45,791 bases of DNA from Clavibacter michiganensis subsp. tessellarius (GCF_021922985.1 NZ_CP040790.1:1-45791); one strand, 5' to 3'. Shown: positions 22,795-30,647, counted from the stretch's first letter. Made by a program: numbers and translations. Notes: generated by a model from the sequence alone, not told the origin.

Positions 22795-23190
22795 CTAGGC
22801 GGGGGTCTTCTCGTCTTGGAGCTGGTAGACGCGCTGCTTGCTAAGTCCGAGCATGGCGCTGACGTCGGCCACGCTCACGTCGGCGCCGCGGAGCTGCTTG
22901 ACGACGGTGCGGCGCATCGCTGCGGCGTGCGCCTGGGCGTTGCGCCCGGCCTCTTCCTCGCGCGCTGCTTCCGTCCACACGTCCCAGAGGTTGGCGACCG
23001 GGGGAGTGACGGTCACGTTGAGCTCGAAGGGAGCGGGCGGCTCGGCGTTCCACGCCTCGATGATGCCCTCGGCCTCCTCGGGGACCTCCGCGAGCGATCG
23101 GGCCTGGCCCACGGTATCGAGCTCGGGGATGCGGAACAGCCACCACCGGCCCTCGCGCCAGACGTCGACGTCGTACGTGTGTGCGGTCAT
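22795..23190 (-). CDS. hicB: HicB-like antitoxin
   Basis: 131 residues from ATG 23190 (a GTG at 23199 is possible). The N-terminal half is the HicB partial RNase-H-like fold: TYDVDVWREGRWWLFRIPEL, followed by DTVGQARSLAEVPEEAEGII. The C-terminal part is an HTH: ADVSVADVSAMLGLSKQRVY QL. HicB proteins neutralise HicA and repress the operon through the HTH. Its start overlaps the toxin stop by one base (TGATG), the usual HicAB order. The operator is likely the long palindrome at 23409-23446. Confidence 0.8.
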   Translation of the reverse strand: MTAHTYDVDVWREGRWWLFRIPELDTVGQARSLAEVPEEAEGIIEAWNAEPPAPFELNVTVTPPVANLWDVWTEAAREEEAGRNAQAHAAAMRRTVVKQLRGADVSVADVSAMLGLSKQRVYQLQDEKTPA

Positions 23191-23399
23191 CACTTCCACT
23201 CCTTCGGTACTTCAATGCCGAGGTTCTGTAGCTGGGTCAGGATGCCCGCCTGGACCTCCTTGTGCCCGAACGGCACGGACAGCTTCACTGACCCGTCGGG
23301 CTCGCCCCAGATCTCGTGGCTGCCCTTCGCGTTGCGGAGGCACACCCACCCAATCGACTCCAGGAACCGACGCACATCCTTCGACTTCTGCGGCTTCAT
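23190..23399 (-). CDS. hicA: HicA-like mRNA interferase toxin
   Basis: 69 residues. The sequence KDVRRFLESIGWVCLRNAKG SHEIWGEPDGSVKLSVPFGH KEVQAGILTQLQNLG is the HicA/YcfA double-stranded-RNA-binding-like fold, with the catalytic His in GSHEIW. HicA cleaves mRNA when HicB is lost and so favours plasmid retention. First gene of the hicAB operon; its ATG lies 10 bp downstream of a perfect palindrome. Confidence 0.85.
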   Translation of the reverse strand: MKPQKSKDVRRFLESIGWVCLRNAKGSHEIWGEPDGSVKLSVPFGHKEVQAGILTQLQNLGIEVPKEWK

Positions 23400-23408
23400 G
23401 ATTCTATT

Positions 23409-23446
23409 CTACCCCGGGGTTGCCATACAAGACAACCCCGGGGTAG
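23409..23446. promoter_or_regulatory. Perfect palindromic operator of hicAB
   Basis: 14-bp arms CTACCCCGGGGTTG (23409-23422) and CAACCCCGGGGTAG (23433-23446) around a 10-bp spacer CCATACAAGA; each arm itself contains the palindrome CCCCGGGG. It lies directly upstream of hicA. The spacer read on the minus strand (TCTTGTATGG) could hold the -10 element, so HicB binding would block the promoter. Confidence 0.65.
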
Positions 23447-23877
23447 ACATTTGCTGAGAACTTCGGTCGGGTCTCGGAGCGGCGGGCGGTGGCCGGGTCG
23501 GGTGTCGGGCTGCCGCGGCTCCGTTCCGCTGCGCTGCACTGCGCCTTGCCCTGATGGGGAGCGGGTCACCTCGATCACGGGGTCTGGGGTCGTGCGTCTG
23601 CGGGACAGGGGACTGTTGCCGAAGCGGCCGGCTCGGTGGTCTGGTCCCACAGCTTGGATTGTGGGCGGTGACATTGGGGGGTGAATGACGGCGGAAGGGC
23701 TGGGGATCCATCGGCGCTCTGGACCGGTGCTCTCGGAGACGGATGGCCGATCCCGGGTGCTGGCTCCGCACTTCTCACCAGGTCGTCGCTGCCCGCCGCG
23801 AAGCGGCTTCCCGAGCTCCCGACGACGGGCGCCTCGTCCGCGAGCTCATGCCCGCGGACGAGGACGCCGGCATGCGA
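23447..23877. other. Intergenic region between coupling protein and hicAB
   Basis: 430 bp without a convincing gene. It contains the 31-bp element at 23509-23539, whose near-copy lies in inverse orientation at 26737-26767, and G/C-rich hairpins. Open frames here are low-complexity. A transfer origin next to the coupling-protein gene is possible. Confidence 0.4.
23509..23539. repeat. 31-bp repeat, left copy (inverted relative to 26737-26767)
   Basis: Starts GCTGCCGCGGCTCCGTTCCG. The reverse complement of 26737-26767 is the same except for about two bases. The two copies flank the coupling-protein and Replic_Relax genes. Confidence 0.6.
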
Positions 23878-25962
23878 TCAGCGCGGGTCGGACTTGCGGA
23901 GCCGGATCCCTGCCGGCGGCTCCGGTGACGCCGCCACGAGCACGGCCGGCGCGGCCTCCGCGGTACCGGAGTGCTCCCAGCCGTCGGCTTCCTGCGTCGG
24001 CGTCGCGCTGCTCGGTGGGGGAGTGAGCGTGTCGCTGCTCGGCTCGGGTGCGGCGCTCGTCGCTGCGGTTTCCCAGCCGTCGGCTTCCCCCGTCAGGACC
24101 GGGCTGGTCGCGCTGACGTCGCCCTGCTCGTCGACCTCTTCCGTCCGCTCGCCGGTGTCCTTCTCCGTGGGGCGGTTGGCGTTGGTCGGCTCCGCGGTGG
24201 GTGGGAGCGCGCGGAAGGGGACGACGGCGCCGTTCTGGACGAGCCAGAACATGCCATCGGCGGCCTGGCGGACCGTCTGCGGGTGCAGCGTGTACGTGTG
24301 CTGGGCTCGAGCCGTGCCGAGCTGGTCCCCGGACGCCGCGCCGGAGGCTTCCATGCGCATGATCGTGCCGGCGTACTTGACCGCCTCCTCCGGGTCGTTG
24401 GTGCGGCCGATGACGATGCCAGCACCGGAGGACATGAGCCGGGTCTGCATCATCTCGTCGCTGGACATGCCGGCGACGGACTGAGTGGCCGCGATGAGAC
24501 CGACCCCGAGCGAGCGGCCGGTCTCTTGGATGGACGCGACGAACTCCGCCGGGTCGACGTCGACGCCGCCAAGCTGCGCGAACTCGTCGATGATGACCAC
24601 CAGCGGGCTCTCGTCGCCGCTCGCTGCCCGCCGTGTGATGTGCTGGCGGAAAGCGAGCAGCAGCAGATCCGCGAGCTGCTTCTGTGCGTTGTCGGAGGGC
24701 GTGATCGTGACCGTCGTGAGGTCGGCCGCGAGCTCGTCGAAGGACCACCCGTCCTCGCTGATGAGGTGTCGGAGGTCCTCGTAGTGGAGCTCGACATCGT
24801 GCAGCGCGGCCTGGGCCATGGGCGGGGAGTTCTTCACGGGCCCCGACGTGTCCCGGAGCGCGGCGAGGTCGTAGCGGTCGCTTACGTACTTGCCGGGGTT
24901 GTGCGCTCGCGCGCGGAGGTCGTCGAGGGACGTCACCGGGCTCTGCTTCTGGAGCTTCTGCATCGCCGATCGAGCGCGCTTGCGGTAGAACGCCCCGTCT
25001 CCATCGGTCTGCGGGAACAGCCGGGTGATCCGGTCTGTGATCTCCGCGCTGGTGCCGTTGAAGAGGTTGAAGGTGACCGGCGCGTGGGTCGTGTGCCCCG
25101 CTGCCTCAGCCGCGGCGCGGAGCTTGGCGGCGTCGCGCGGGTTGCCCTTGCCGTCGAGGAACACCACGCGGAAGTTCTGCTGGAGAAGCGCCAGCATGAT
25201 CTGGAACAGCAGCACGGTCTTGCCCTGCCCGGACTCGGCGATCACGATGAGGCGCACCTGGCCGGCCTTCTCGGGAACCGTGACCCACGTGTTCCCCCGC
25301 TCCTGCCACTGCCGCACTCGTGTGCGGTCGCGCATGCGCTCCTGAACGGACCGCACCGTCGCCCGGATGACCGTGCCGACCGCCACGCGGCCGCTGTCGA
25401 GCGTGTGCGGGCCGTAGACGGGGGACTCGGTGAGCCCGACGACCTCGTGCGACTCGATGTCCAGCTTCACGCCGATCCGGGACGCGGCCGCGAGGTCGGC
25501 GGCCTGCGTCCGCGCCTTCTCGATGTCCTCCTGCATGGTCACGTCGTCGATCTGTCGCCGGCTCACCGCACGAGCGAGCCGTCGTCGCGTCCACGCCCAT
25601 CCCGCCGGGATCAGCAGGGCGCCGACGACGACGTTGACGAGCCAGACGGGGACGTAGTGCCCGAGCCACTGCGCCGGGCCGTCGTCGGATCCGAGGCGCG
25701 CGGCCACCCACCCGGAGACGTGCGCCAGCTCCCATGCCACCACCGCGGCCACGAGCAGCGTGCAGGCGGTGACGGTGCGCACCCACCAGCGGGGGACGGT
25801 CCAGTAGCGCGCTTTCATCGGCAGGACCGCGGGCGTCAAGGCGTTCACGACGACCGGGACGACGCCGAATCCGACAAGTATCACCGCAGTTCGAACGAGC
25901 TTGTTGCGAACGTCTTTCCAGTCAGTCTCGGGCTTTTTCCCGCTGTCGTTCTTCGGACTCAT
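23878..25962 (-). CDS. VirD4/TraG-type coupling protein (T4CP)
   Basis: 694 residues from ATG 25962 in an ATGA overlap with the preceding stop. N-terminal transmembrane helices at about residues 25-45, 63-82 and 105-122 anchor it in the membrane; Walker A IAESGQGKTVLL (about 242-249), Walker B PLVVIIDEFAQLGGVDVD, and the block SLGVGLIAATQSVAGM follow, as in TraG/VirD4/FtsK-like motors. The C-terminal 120 residues are Pro/Thr/Glu-rich with two EADGWE repeats. It would bring the DNA substrate to the VirB4-VirB6 pore encoded at 7.9-20.8 kb. Confidence 0.85.
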   Translation of the reverse strand: MSPKNDSGKKPETDWKDVRNKLVRTAVILVGFGVVPVVVNALTPAVLPMKARYWTVPRWWVRTVTACTLLVAAVVAWELAHVSGWVAARLGSDDGPAQWLGHYVPVWLVNVVVGALLIPAGWAWTRRRLARAVSRRQIDDVTMQEDIEKARTQAADLAAASRIGVKLDIESHEVVGLTESPVYGPHTLDSGRVAVGTVIRATVRSVQERMRDRTRVRQWQERGNTWVTVPEKAGQVRLIVIAESGQGKTVLLFQIMLALLQQNFRVVFLDGKGNPRDAAKLRAAAEAAGHTTHAPVTFNLFNGTSAEITDRITRLFPQTDGDGAFYRKRARSAMQKLQKQSPVTSLDDLRARAHNPGKYVSDRYDLAALRDTSGPVKNSPPMAQAALHDVELHYEDLRHLISEDGWSFDELAADLTTVTITPSDNAQKQLADLLLLAFRQHITRRAASGDESPLVVIIDEFAQLGGVDVDPAEFVASIQETGRSLGVGLIAATQSVAGMSSDEMMQTRLMSSGAGIVIGRTNDPEEAVKYAGTIMRMEASGAASGDQLGTARAQHTYTLHPQTVRQAADGMFWLVQNGAVVPFRALPPTAEPTNANRPTEKDTGERTEEVDEQGDVSATSPVLTGEADGWETAATSAAPEPSSDTLTPPPSSATPTQEADGWEHSGTAEAAPAVLVAASPEPPAGIRLRKSDPR

Positions 25963-26678
25963 CGCATCCACGCCCCAATCCCGTCCACAGGTGCATTTCC
26001 CGACACGTACGGCTGTGTCGCGTCGAACAGCCCGGGCGGGTATTCCTCACCGATCCAGGCTCCATCGCGCCCGAACAGATCCACGACGAGGGTGCGCGGA
26101 GCTATGTCCACGCCCACTCCCTTCGTGAGCGCGTCACGCACAACACGGCCGGCGTCGCTCGTGCACAAGTACACGACCCGCATTGTCGGATCGTCCTTCA
26201 TCCGGTCGTAAAAGTCCTCGAATATCTCGAAGTACCGGGTCCGCCGCTTACCCGTCATCTCCACCTCGACAAGATCCGTGACGCCCGACTTGTACGCGAC
26301 CCCATCGGCCTCGTGCAACGTCGCCGCACGGGTCAAGTCGCGATTCCAGCTCCAATTCGCGTGAAGGTACCGCGCCGAGATGACGGACACCATCAGCTCA
26401 TGCCGCGTCGTCTGCCGCAACAGGTCCGGAGCCCGCTTCTTGATCGCCTTGGGCGTCGCCCACAGCATCGTGCCGCGGAACGGGGGAACCCTGCTCCGCT
26501 CCACCATCCCGAGCTCCTGCATCCGCCGCACCCACACGAACGCCTGGTTCCTCGACACCGGACCCGACGACTCGTTCAACGCGCCGAGCACCCACCGGAT
26601 CCCGTCCATCGTCGTCACGCGAACGATCGAGAACCACTCCAACACCTGGGCATCTCGCTCAGTCAGACGAACGCTCAT
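25959..26678 (-). CDS. Replic_Relax-type protein (plasmid replication-relaxation family)
   Basis: 239 residues from ATG 26678. The N-terminal 80 residues are a winged helix (LTERDAQVLEWFSIVRVTTM, WVRRMQELGMVERSR). The C-terminal part (ADGVAYKSGVTDLVEVEMTG KRRTRYFEIFEDFYDRMK, MRVVYLCTSDAGRVVRDALT) has the nuclease-like beta-alpha pattern of the Replic_Relax family, with acidic residues in DLVEVEMTGK. Members lie beside coupling-protein genes on actinobacterial plasmids; their biochemical role is not established. With no canonical relaxase visible, it is a candidate for transfer-origin processing. Overlaps the T4CP start by 4 bp. Confidence 0.65.
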   Translation of the reverse strand: MSVRLTERDAQVLEWFSIVRVTTMDGIRWVLGALNESSGPVSRNQAFVWVRRMQELGMVERSRVPPFRGTMLWATPKAIKKRAPDLLRQTTRHELMVSVISARYLHANWSWNRDLTRAATLHEADGVAYKSGVTDLVEVEMTGKRRTRYFEIFEDFYDRMKDDPTMRVVYLCTSDAGRVVRDALTKGVGVDIAPRTLVVDLFGRDGAWIGEEYPPGLFDATQPYVSGNAPVDGIGAWMR

Positions 26679-27021
26679 CCGGGCCCACCTCCGTCCTCGA
26701 CGAGGAGGTGACCACCGCTGTGGAGGGCAAGGCTTCGTGGAGCGCAGCGGAACGAAGCCGCGGCAGCACGATGCCCGACTCATCGCCCCGGATCGCTTCC
26801 GACAGCCTCGAGAGCCCGGCCCGGAGCCATGCGCCCGCCGGACCCCGGCTGCTCAACGCACCGGCGCTCCTGCTCGTCGGCACCCCACGAGAACGCTCCT
26901 GGCCCTCGTCAGCCGCACCACCTCGACAAGCCACGCCTGCCCAACCCGACCACCTACGAAACGCACCATGCCCGCCCAACGCAACCCCCTTACGCTCTTG
27001 CTTCTCTCAATCCTCTCACTT
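26679..27021. other. Intergenic region with repeat copy
   Basis: 340 bp upstream of the Replic_Relax gene without a convincing gene; frames on either strand are low-complexity. It contains the 31-bp element copy (26737-26767) and, near 26988-26996, CCCCTTACG, matched in inverse by CGTAAGGGG at 27181-27189. Confidence 0.45.
26737..26767. repeat. 31-bp repeat, right copy
   Basis: Reverse complement of the element at 23509-23539 with about two mismatches; contains GCGGAACGAAGCCGCGGC. It lies about 60 bp upstream of the Replic_Relax start. Confidence 0.6.
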
Positions 27022-27149
27022 CCCGGTTTTGCCCCGTCCCCGCGCTCCACCCTTTACTCCCCAACCTCCCACACACTGAGGAACGAGGTGCGTGGGAGGT
27101 TGGGGAGCGGCGAAGCCGGGGTGGAGCGCGGGGACGGGGCAAAACCGGG
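27022..27149. repeat. Very large interrupted inverted repeat beside the replication gene
   Basis: Outer arms 27022-27052 and 27119-27149 are perfectly complementary over 31 bp. Inner arms 27057-27072 and 27092-27107 pair perfectly over 16 bp, with a 19-base loop and small internal loops. The resulting hairpin of 47 base pairs is far larger than any terminator here. It lies just past the replication gene. A single-strand origin, double-strand origin, transfer origin or a structured RNA are possible roles. Confidence 0.8.
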
Positions 27150-27154
27150 TACAG

Positions 27155-27177
27155 CCCCCTTACTATGAGTAAGGGGG
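27155..27177. repeat. Perfect hairpin CCCCCTTACT / AGTAAGGGGG
   Basis: 10-bp arms 27155-27164 and 27168-27177 with loop ATG, directly after the large inverted repeat and before the replication gene's stop. GTAAGGGG is repeated at 27182-27189. Confidence 0.7.
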
Positions 27178-27202
27178 TGGCGTAAGGGGCACGCGTACGG
27201 GG

Positions 27203-28798
27203 CTACTCGGTTCGTCGCTCCGCGCTGCGGAGCGACGAACCGTCGTCAGCCGGGGCTGCACCTTCCTGCACGGCCGCCAGGCGTGCAGACGTCTCGACTC
27301 GACCGACGTACTCGTGCACGGTCACGTCGTCGTCGAGCTCGGCGCCGTCGGCGCCGGTCCGCCAGATGGCATCCGCCGGCAGCTCGACCGGCGGAGCGAA
27401 CGCGATGCGGCCGGCACCGGCCGCGTCCGTCAGCACGACGTCGCCCGCTGCGCGAGCAGCGTCCGCGTCGAGCTCCCAGCCGCGATCGGTAAGCATCCGC
27501 GCGAGGCGGAGCACGCGGCCGTGGAGCTCCTGGACACCGGTGGGGAACTCCGCCGGGTGTCGACCCTCACCGAGCAGCGCCGCCGTGACGAGCTCGTCGA
27601 TCCCGACCGAGCCCGCGACGTCGGATGAGCGTCGCGTCGGCTCGTGGGGGAGTGCGACCGGCACGGCCGGGGCCGGCCGGCGCCGAGACGCGGCCGCGCG
27701 GAGCTCGCGTTCCTGCTCCAGGAACGCACGGTGCTCGGGGGAGTCCTCGACGCCGCGACGCGCGGCCTCCCGATCGGCCTCCGCCTGGCGCTGCTGGGCG
27801 CGCTCGGCGGAGGCTTCCTGCTCGCGGTCATATCGCTCCATGCGTGTCTCCTCGCTCGGATCAATCGCCATCTGAATACCCCACGCGAGATATCCGATCG
27901 GGTCGCGCTGCACAGGCGCATCGAGGAACGGAACCCCCAGATCCCGGAACTTCGCTTCGATCCGAGACGTGATGTCCCGGTCATCAACCAGGAGCACCCG
28001 ACGGCCGTCGCGCTGCACCCATCGCGCATAGCGCGACGTGTCGAGATTCCTGTCGAGCATGTCGCAGACATGCCCCTGGTGAATGCCGCGTCCCAGCCAC
28101 GGCATGCGCTGCTGGAGCTGAGCCGCGAGACGAATCGTTGCCAGCGTGCGAGGTGCCCGGTCCTTCGGGACTTTGCACGTTGGATTCGTCAATGCAGGCC
28201 GCGGAGCGGCCATCCTGCGCGCGGCAGCGCGCTGCGGCGGAGCCTGCGGAGGGCGAGCTTTCGACGGACGACGGCCCTTGGTAACCAACTTAAGAACAGG
28301 ACTAGATGGGGTGTCTCGGGTAGAGACAGATAGGCCGCCAGTTGAAGGGTCAGACACGAACCTGCGAGGCACCGTCAACGCCCGCACGGACGCCGCCGCA
28401 ACCTGGTACCCGCCATGCCAGAGGAACGCCGCCTCCGTCTCATCGACCGTGAGCTCACGGCCCTCGACGATCGTCACGGAGAACCCTCGCGCGATGAGCA
28501 ACGCCCGAGCGCGCTCCGCGACCCGCTTGCTCACGTTCTGACGGATGAGCTTGGACGCGCGCCACGCCACCGTCGCGTTGCTCGTCGTGACGCTGCGACC
28601 GGTCTTGAAGTCCGCCGCCCGACGCTCGACGACGGCCACGGCCAGGTACTTCCGGACGCTGACGTCGATCCGCCGGCGGGCGGCGTAGCCCTCGGCCGAG
28701 AGCACGTCCGCACGGACGGCGGCCATCCACGCGGCCGGCGACGTCCACGCCGGCACCTTCGCGTACGCACCGGCTGGCACCGGCAACGCCCACGACAT
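27203..28798 (-). CDS. Putative plasmid replication initiator protein
   Basis: 531 residues from ATG 28798, chosen because GAGGAGG lies 9 bases upstream (a TTG at 28873 would give 556). The N-terminal 130 residues contain a winged-helix-like part (DFKTGRSVTTSNATVAWRAS, KLIRQNVSKRVAERARALLI, ARGFSVTIVEGRELTVDETE) that reads like actinobacterial plasmid Rep proteins. The middle has HQGHVCDMLDRNLDTSRYAR, and the later part is charged and coiled (DREQEASAERAQQRQAEADR). No HUH relaxase motif is visible. Location beside long inverted repeats supports a replication role, but direct family proof is lacking. Confidence 0.5.
   Translation of the reverse strand: MSWALPVPAGAYAKVPAWTSPAAWMAAVRADVLSAEGYAARRRIDVSVRKYLAVAVVERRAADFKTGRSVTTSNATVAWRASKLIRQNVSKRVAERARALLIARGFSVTIVEGRELTVDETEAAFLWHGGYQVAAASVRALTVPRRFVSDPSTGGLSVSTRDTPSSPVLKLVTKGRRPSKARPPQAPPQRAAARRMAAPRPALTNPTCKVPKDRAPRTLATIRLAAQLQQRMPWLGRGIHQGHVCDMLDRNLDTSRYARWVQRDGRRVLLVDDRDITSRIEAKFRDLGVPFLDAPVQRDPIGYLAWGIQMAIDPSEETRMERYDREQEASAERAQQRQAEADREAARRGVEDSPEHRAFLEQERELRAAASRRRPAPAVPVALPHEPTRRSSDVAGSVGIDELVTAALLGEGRHPAEFPTGVQELHGRVLRLARMLTDRGWELDADAARAAGDVVLTDAAGAGRIAFAPPVELPADAIWRTGADGAELDDDVTVHEYVGRVETSARLAAVQEGAAPADDGSSLRSAERRTE
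27208..27242 (-). terminator. Long hairpin at the 3' end of the replication gene
   Basis: Perfect 16-bp arms CGGTTCGTCGCTCCGC (27208-27223) and GCGGAGCGACGAACCG (27227-27242) around GCT, overlapping the last codons. Probable terminator, or part of the neighbouring structured region. Confidence 0.6.
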
Positions 28799-29065
28799 CG
28801 GCGCGTCCTCCTCGACGCGCGCGCTCGACGCCTCCAACCCGGGCAGCGTCGGCTCGCTCGAGGCGTTTGCCAACCTGCGGAAATACGCACGTGTCTTGCG
28901 TGTCGGAGGTGTTGTGAGGTCCGCGGACGTGGTTATGATGGGCCTGCTTCCATAGATGTGTAGATGGACGCGACGAAGCCCCGGCCCTGGTAAGCCGGTT
29001 CTTCTGCTCGATCCGCCTCAGACCCGTTGTCGCCAAACAATCGGGGGTCTCAGGCGCAGTGCTTC
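28799..29065. promoter_or_regulatory. Upstream region of the replication gene
   Basis: About 265 bp with no other gene. On the minus strand CATAAC (near 28932) could be a -10 box for the replication gene. Repeated GTGTCTTGCGTGTCGGAGGT-like short motifs occur near 28890-28915. No regular iterons are visible. Confidence 0.35.
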
Positions 29066-29089
29066 GGCCCCTCGCGAAAGCGGGGGGCC
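29066..29089 (-). terminator. Hairpin terminator
   Basis: GGCCCCTCGC (29066-29075) pairs with GCGGGGGGCC (29080-29089) around GAAA, with one weak pair. It lies 8 bp past the stop of the small DNA-binding gene. Confidence 0.6.
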
Positions 29090-29096
29090 ATGCTCG

Positions 29097-29327
29097 TTAA
29101 GTGGGCTCGATAGGCAGCTCACCCTCTCGACTCTTGGGAGGCATCCACGTGGGGATGCCCTGATCGGTGAGTTCGAGGTGGTCGACGACCAGCTCGAACA
29201 TGACGGCTCGCGAGACGCCGGCGCGATCAGCGATCGCGTCGAACTTGTCCTTGGACACGCGCTCGACCTCGTACCCGATGGGAACGGGATCGACGAGGGT
29301 GCCACGAGGGCGGCGCTTGGGAGCCAT
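29097..29327 (-). CDS. Small DNA-binding-like regulator
   Basis: 76 residues from ATG 29327. A basic N-terminus MAPKRRPRGTLVDPVPIGYE leads to a helical core KDKFDAIADRAGVSRAVMFE LVVDHLELTDQG resembling a ribbon-helix-helix or short HTH of plasmid copy/transfer regulators. A perfect palindrome (29335-29358) lies 7 bp upstream, as expected for autorepression. The longer frame upstream reads through the opposite repeat gene and is rejected. Confidence 0.6.
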   Translation of the reverse strand: MAPKRRPRGTLVDPVPIGYEVERVSKDKFDAIADRAGVSRAVMFELVVDHLELTDQGIPTWMPPKSREGELPIEPT

Positions 29328-29334
29328 GCCGCCA

Positions 29335-29358
29335 CTTAACCCTGGGGTCAGGGTTAAG
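29335..29358. promoter_or_regulatory. Perfect palindromic operator CTTAACCCTG / CAGGGTTAAG
   Basis: 10-bp arms 29335-29344 and 29349-29358 around GGGT, between the divergent small regulator (-) and the repeat-protein gene (+). Likely binding site of the regulator, controlling both. Confidence 0.6.
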
Positions 29359-29411
29359 AGCAACAAGCGCCCGGCGTGTCGGCGAATGTGGGGTCGGCGT
29401 AGGTTCACGAC

Positions 29412-29831
29412 ATGACGAACCCAGGATGGCCACGAGACCGCTACACCGGCCCGGGCGGCGGCGAGCACACCGGACCCGGCGGCGGCATGCACACCGGCCC
29501 CGGCGGAGGAATGCACACCGGCCCGGGCGGAGGCATGCACACCGGACCCGGCGGAGGAATGCACACCGGCCCCGGGGGCGGGCTCCACACGGGTCCAGGC
29601 GGCGGGCTCCACACCGGACCCGGCGGTGGCCTTCACACGGGCCCAGGCGGCGGGCTCCACACCGGACCCGGCGGCGGGCTCCACACGGGCCCAGGCGGCG
29701 GCCTCTACACCGGCCCGGCGGACAAGCCGTACCGGAGCAATGTGCCCCCGTGGCCGGTCTTCATCCGCGAGCTCCGGGCACGCGGCCTGGACGGCATCGC
29801 CGACCAGATCGCAGCCGCTCGCGGCCTGTAG
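29412..29831 (+). CDS. Tandem-repeat protein (HTGPGGG repeats)
   Basis: 139 residues. About twelve tandem copies of an 8-residue unit (TGPGGGMH or TGPGGGLH, last copy TGPGGGLY) cover residues 12-100; the conserved tail is [30 protein letters not shown], a short helical domain. Related PGGGLYTG repeat proteins exist in actinobacteria without known function. Regularly spaced His, Gly and Pro suggest an extended chain that might bind metal ions, but this is speculative. The DNA repeats are nearly identical (24 bp units), so copy number may vary between isolates. It faces the palindrome at 29335 and may be controlled by the divergent regulator. Confidence 0.7.
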   Translation: MTNPGWPRDRYTGPGGGEHTGPGGGMHTGPGGGMHTGPGGGMHTGPGGGMHTGPGGGLHTGPGGGLHTGPGGGLHTGPGGGLHTGPGGGLHTGPGGGLYTGPADKPYRSNVPPWPVFIRELRARGLDGIADQIAAARGL

Positions 29832-29910
29832 CGCACCGACGCCGTGCCGGCCGGCACGCCCCCCGATGTGGAGGGCGCGCGGTTCATGGCGCCGGGCTAC
29901 CGTCGGGCTC

Positions 29911-30417
29911 ATGCCCGAACCCGAGAAGTCCACGTACTCAATCCTCTACGACCGGCTGTTCTTCGCCGGTCAGCACGACGTGCATTACCGCGTCGTGAGC
30001 GACCCCCGCAAGCTCACGTTCGACAAGCTCGTGAAGCTCATCGACACGGCGCTCGACGGCAAGCCCGTCGTCTACGCCACGCACTCGTTCGAGACCTCGA
30101 ATGACCCCGAGCCTCCGAAGTTGGAGGGCACGGCCGTTGCCGTCACGAAGACTCACGTCGCGTTCGTAGACGTCAAGCCGGACCACGAACTCGAGGTGCG
30201 TGTCGTCGCCCTGACCGCCCTGACCGCCCTATCCATGTCCACGAACGGCTATGCGTCCTTCGTCACCAACGACAACAAGTGGTACACGATCGTCGTGAAG
30301 GCCACGTTCGAGGGGCTTCCCACCATCACGTTCCCCAGCGTCCGATCGAGCGAGAGGAACGCCAGCGAGTTCGCTGGGCTGTACCCGGACCTCATCGAGG
30401 CGCTGCGGATTCGATAA
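29911..30417 (+). CDS. Hypothetical protein (168 aa)
   Basis: ATG 29911 (MPEPEKSTYSILYDRLFFAG). A soluble alpha/beta protein: YRVVSDPRKLTFDKLVKLID, GTAVAVTKTHVAFVDVKPDH ELEVRVVALTALTALSMSTN, WYTIVVKATFEGLPTITFPS. The pattern of repeated beta strands resembles small regulatory domains but no family is recognised. Its end overlaps a resolvase remnant on the other strand. Longer upstream frames are translations of the repeat gene in another frame. Confidence 0.6.
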   Translation: MPEPEKSTYSILYDRLFFAGQHDVHYRVVSDPRKLTFDKLVKLIDTALDGKPVVYATHSFETSNDPEPPKLEGTAVAVTKTHVAFVDVKPDHELEVRVVALTALTALSMSTNGYASFVTNDNKWYTIVVKATFEGLPTITFPSVRSSERNASEFAGLYPDLIEALRIR

Positions 30418-30585
30418 CCCCTGGCCGGCGGTAGAGCGTCGTGCGGGAGGTGCCTAGATTCCGTGGGACCTGTGCCGCCGGCCGATCGGCCGCGATGAGC
30501 TGCGCGGCGGCGAGGATCTGACTGTCCGTGAATTCCGGCCGGCGGCCGCCGTGGTCCCGACCGGCGGCCGCCGGTCGGGGACCCT
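30391..30585 (-). pseudogene. C-terminal remnant of a serine resolvase
   Basis: On the minus strand a short frame reads GGRRPEFTDSQILAAAQLIA ADRPAAQVPRNLGTSRTTLY RRPG, ending TGA at 30391. This is the Hin-type helix-turn-helix that ends small serine recombinases (compare ISARTLQRW and SRATLYRH elsewhere here). The catalytic domain is missing; a stop lies just upstream in frame. It marks an old transposon or invertase insertion. Confidence 0.6.
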
Positions 30586-30647
30586 ACCGGGGCGCCTGGA
30601 CTCGAAACTCTCGCAAGAGGCTGTCGAGACCACGGCCCGGCGGGAGA

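Noticed and set aside
23575..23877. Minus frame continuing past the coupling-protein stop
   Set aside because: No start codon with a ribosome site and Pro/Ser/Ala-rich composition; no evidence that it extends the coupling protein.
23971..26211. A 746-codon open frame on + opposite the coupling-protein gene
   Set aside because: Mirror frame caused by high GC; Arg/Asp/Gly/Val-rich with no domain, while the minus strand has clear Walker motifs.
26659..26979. 106-codon minus frame upstream of the Replic_Relax gene
   Set aside because: Low-complexity Gly/Arg/Ser content with no ribosome site.
29426..29998. Frames +2/+3 through the HTGPGGG repeats
   Set aside because: Arg/His-rich translations of the same DNA repeats; only one frame has a sensible start and C-terminal domain.
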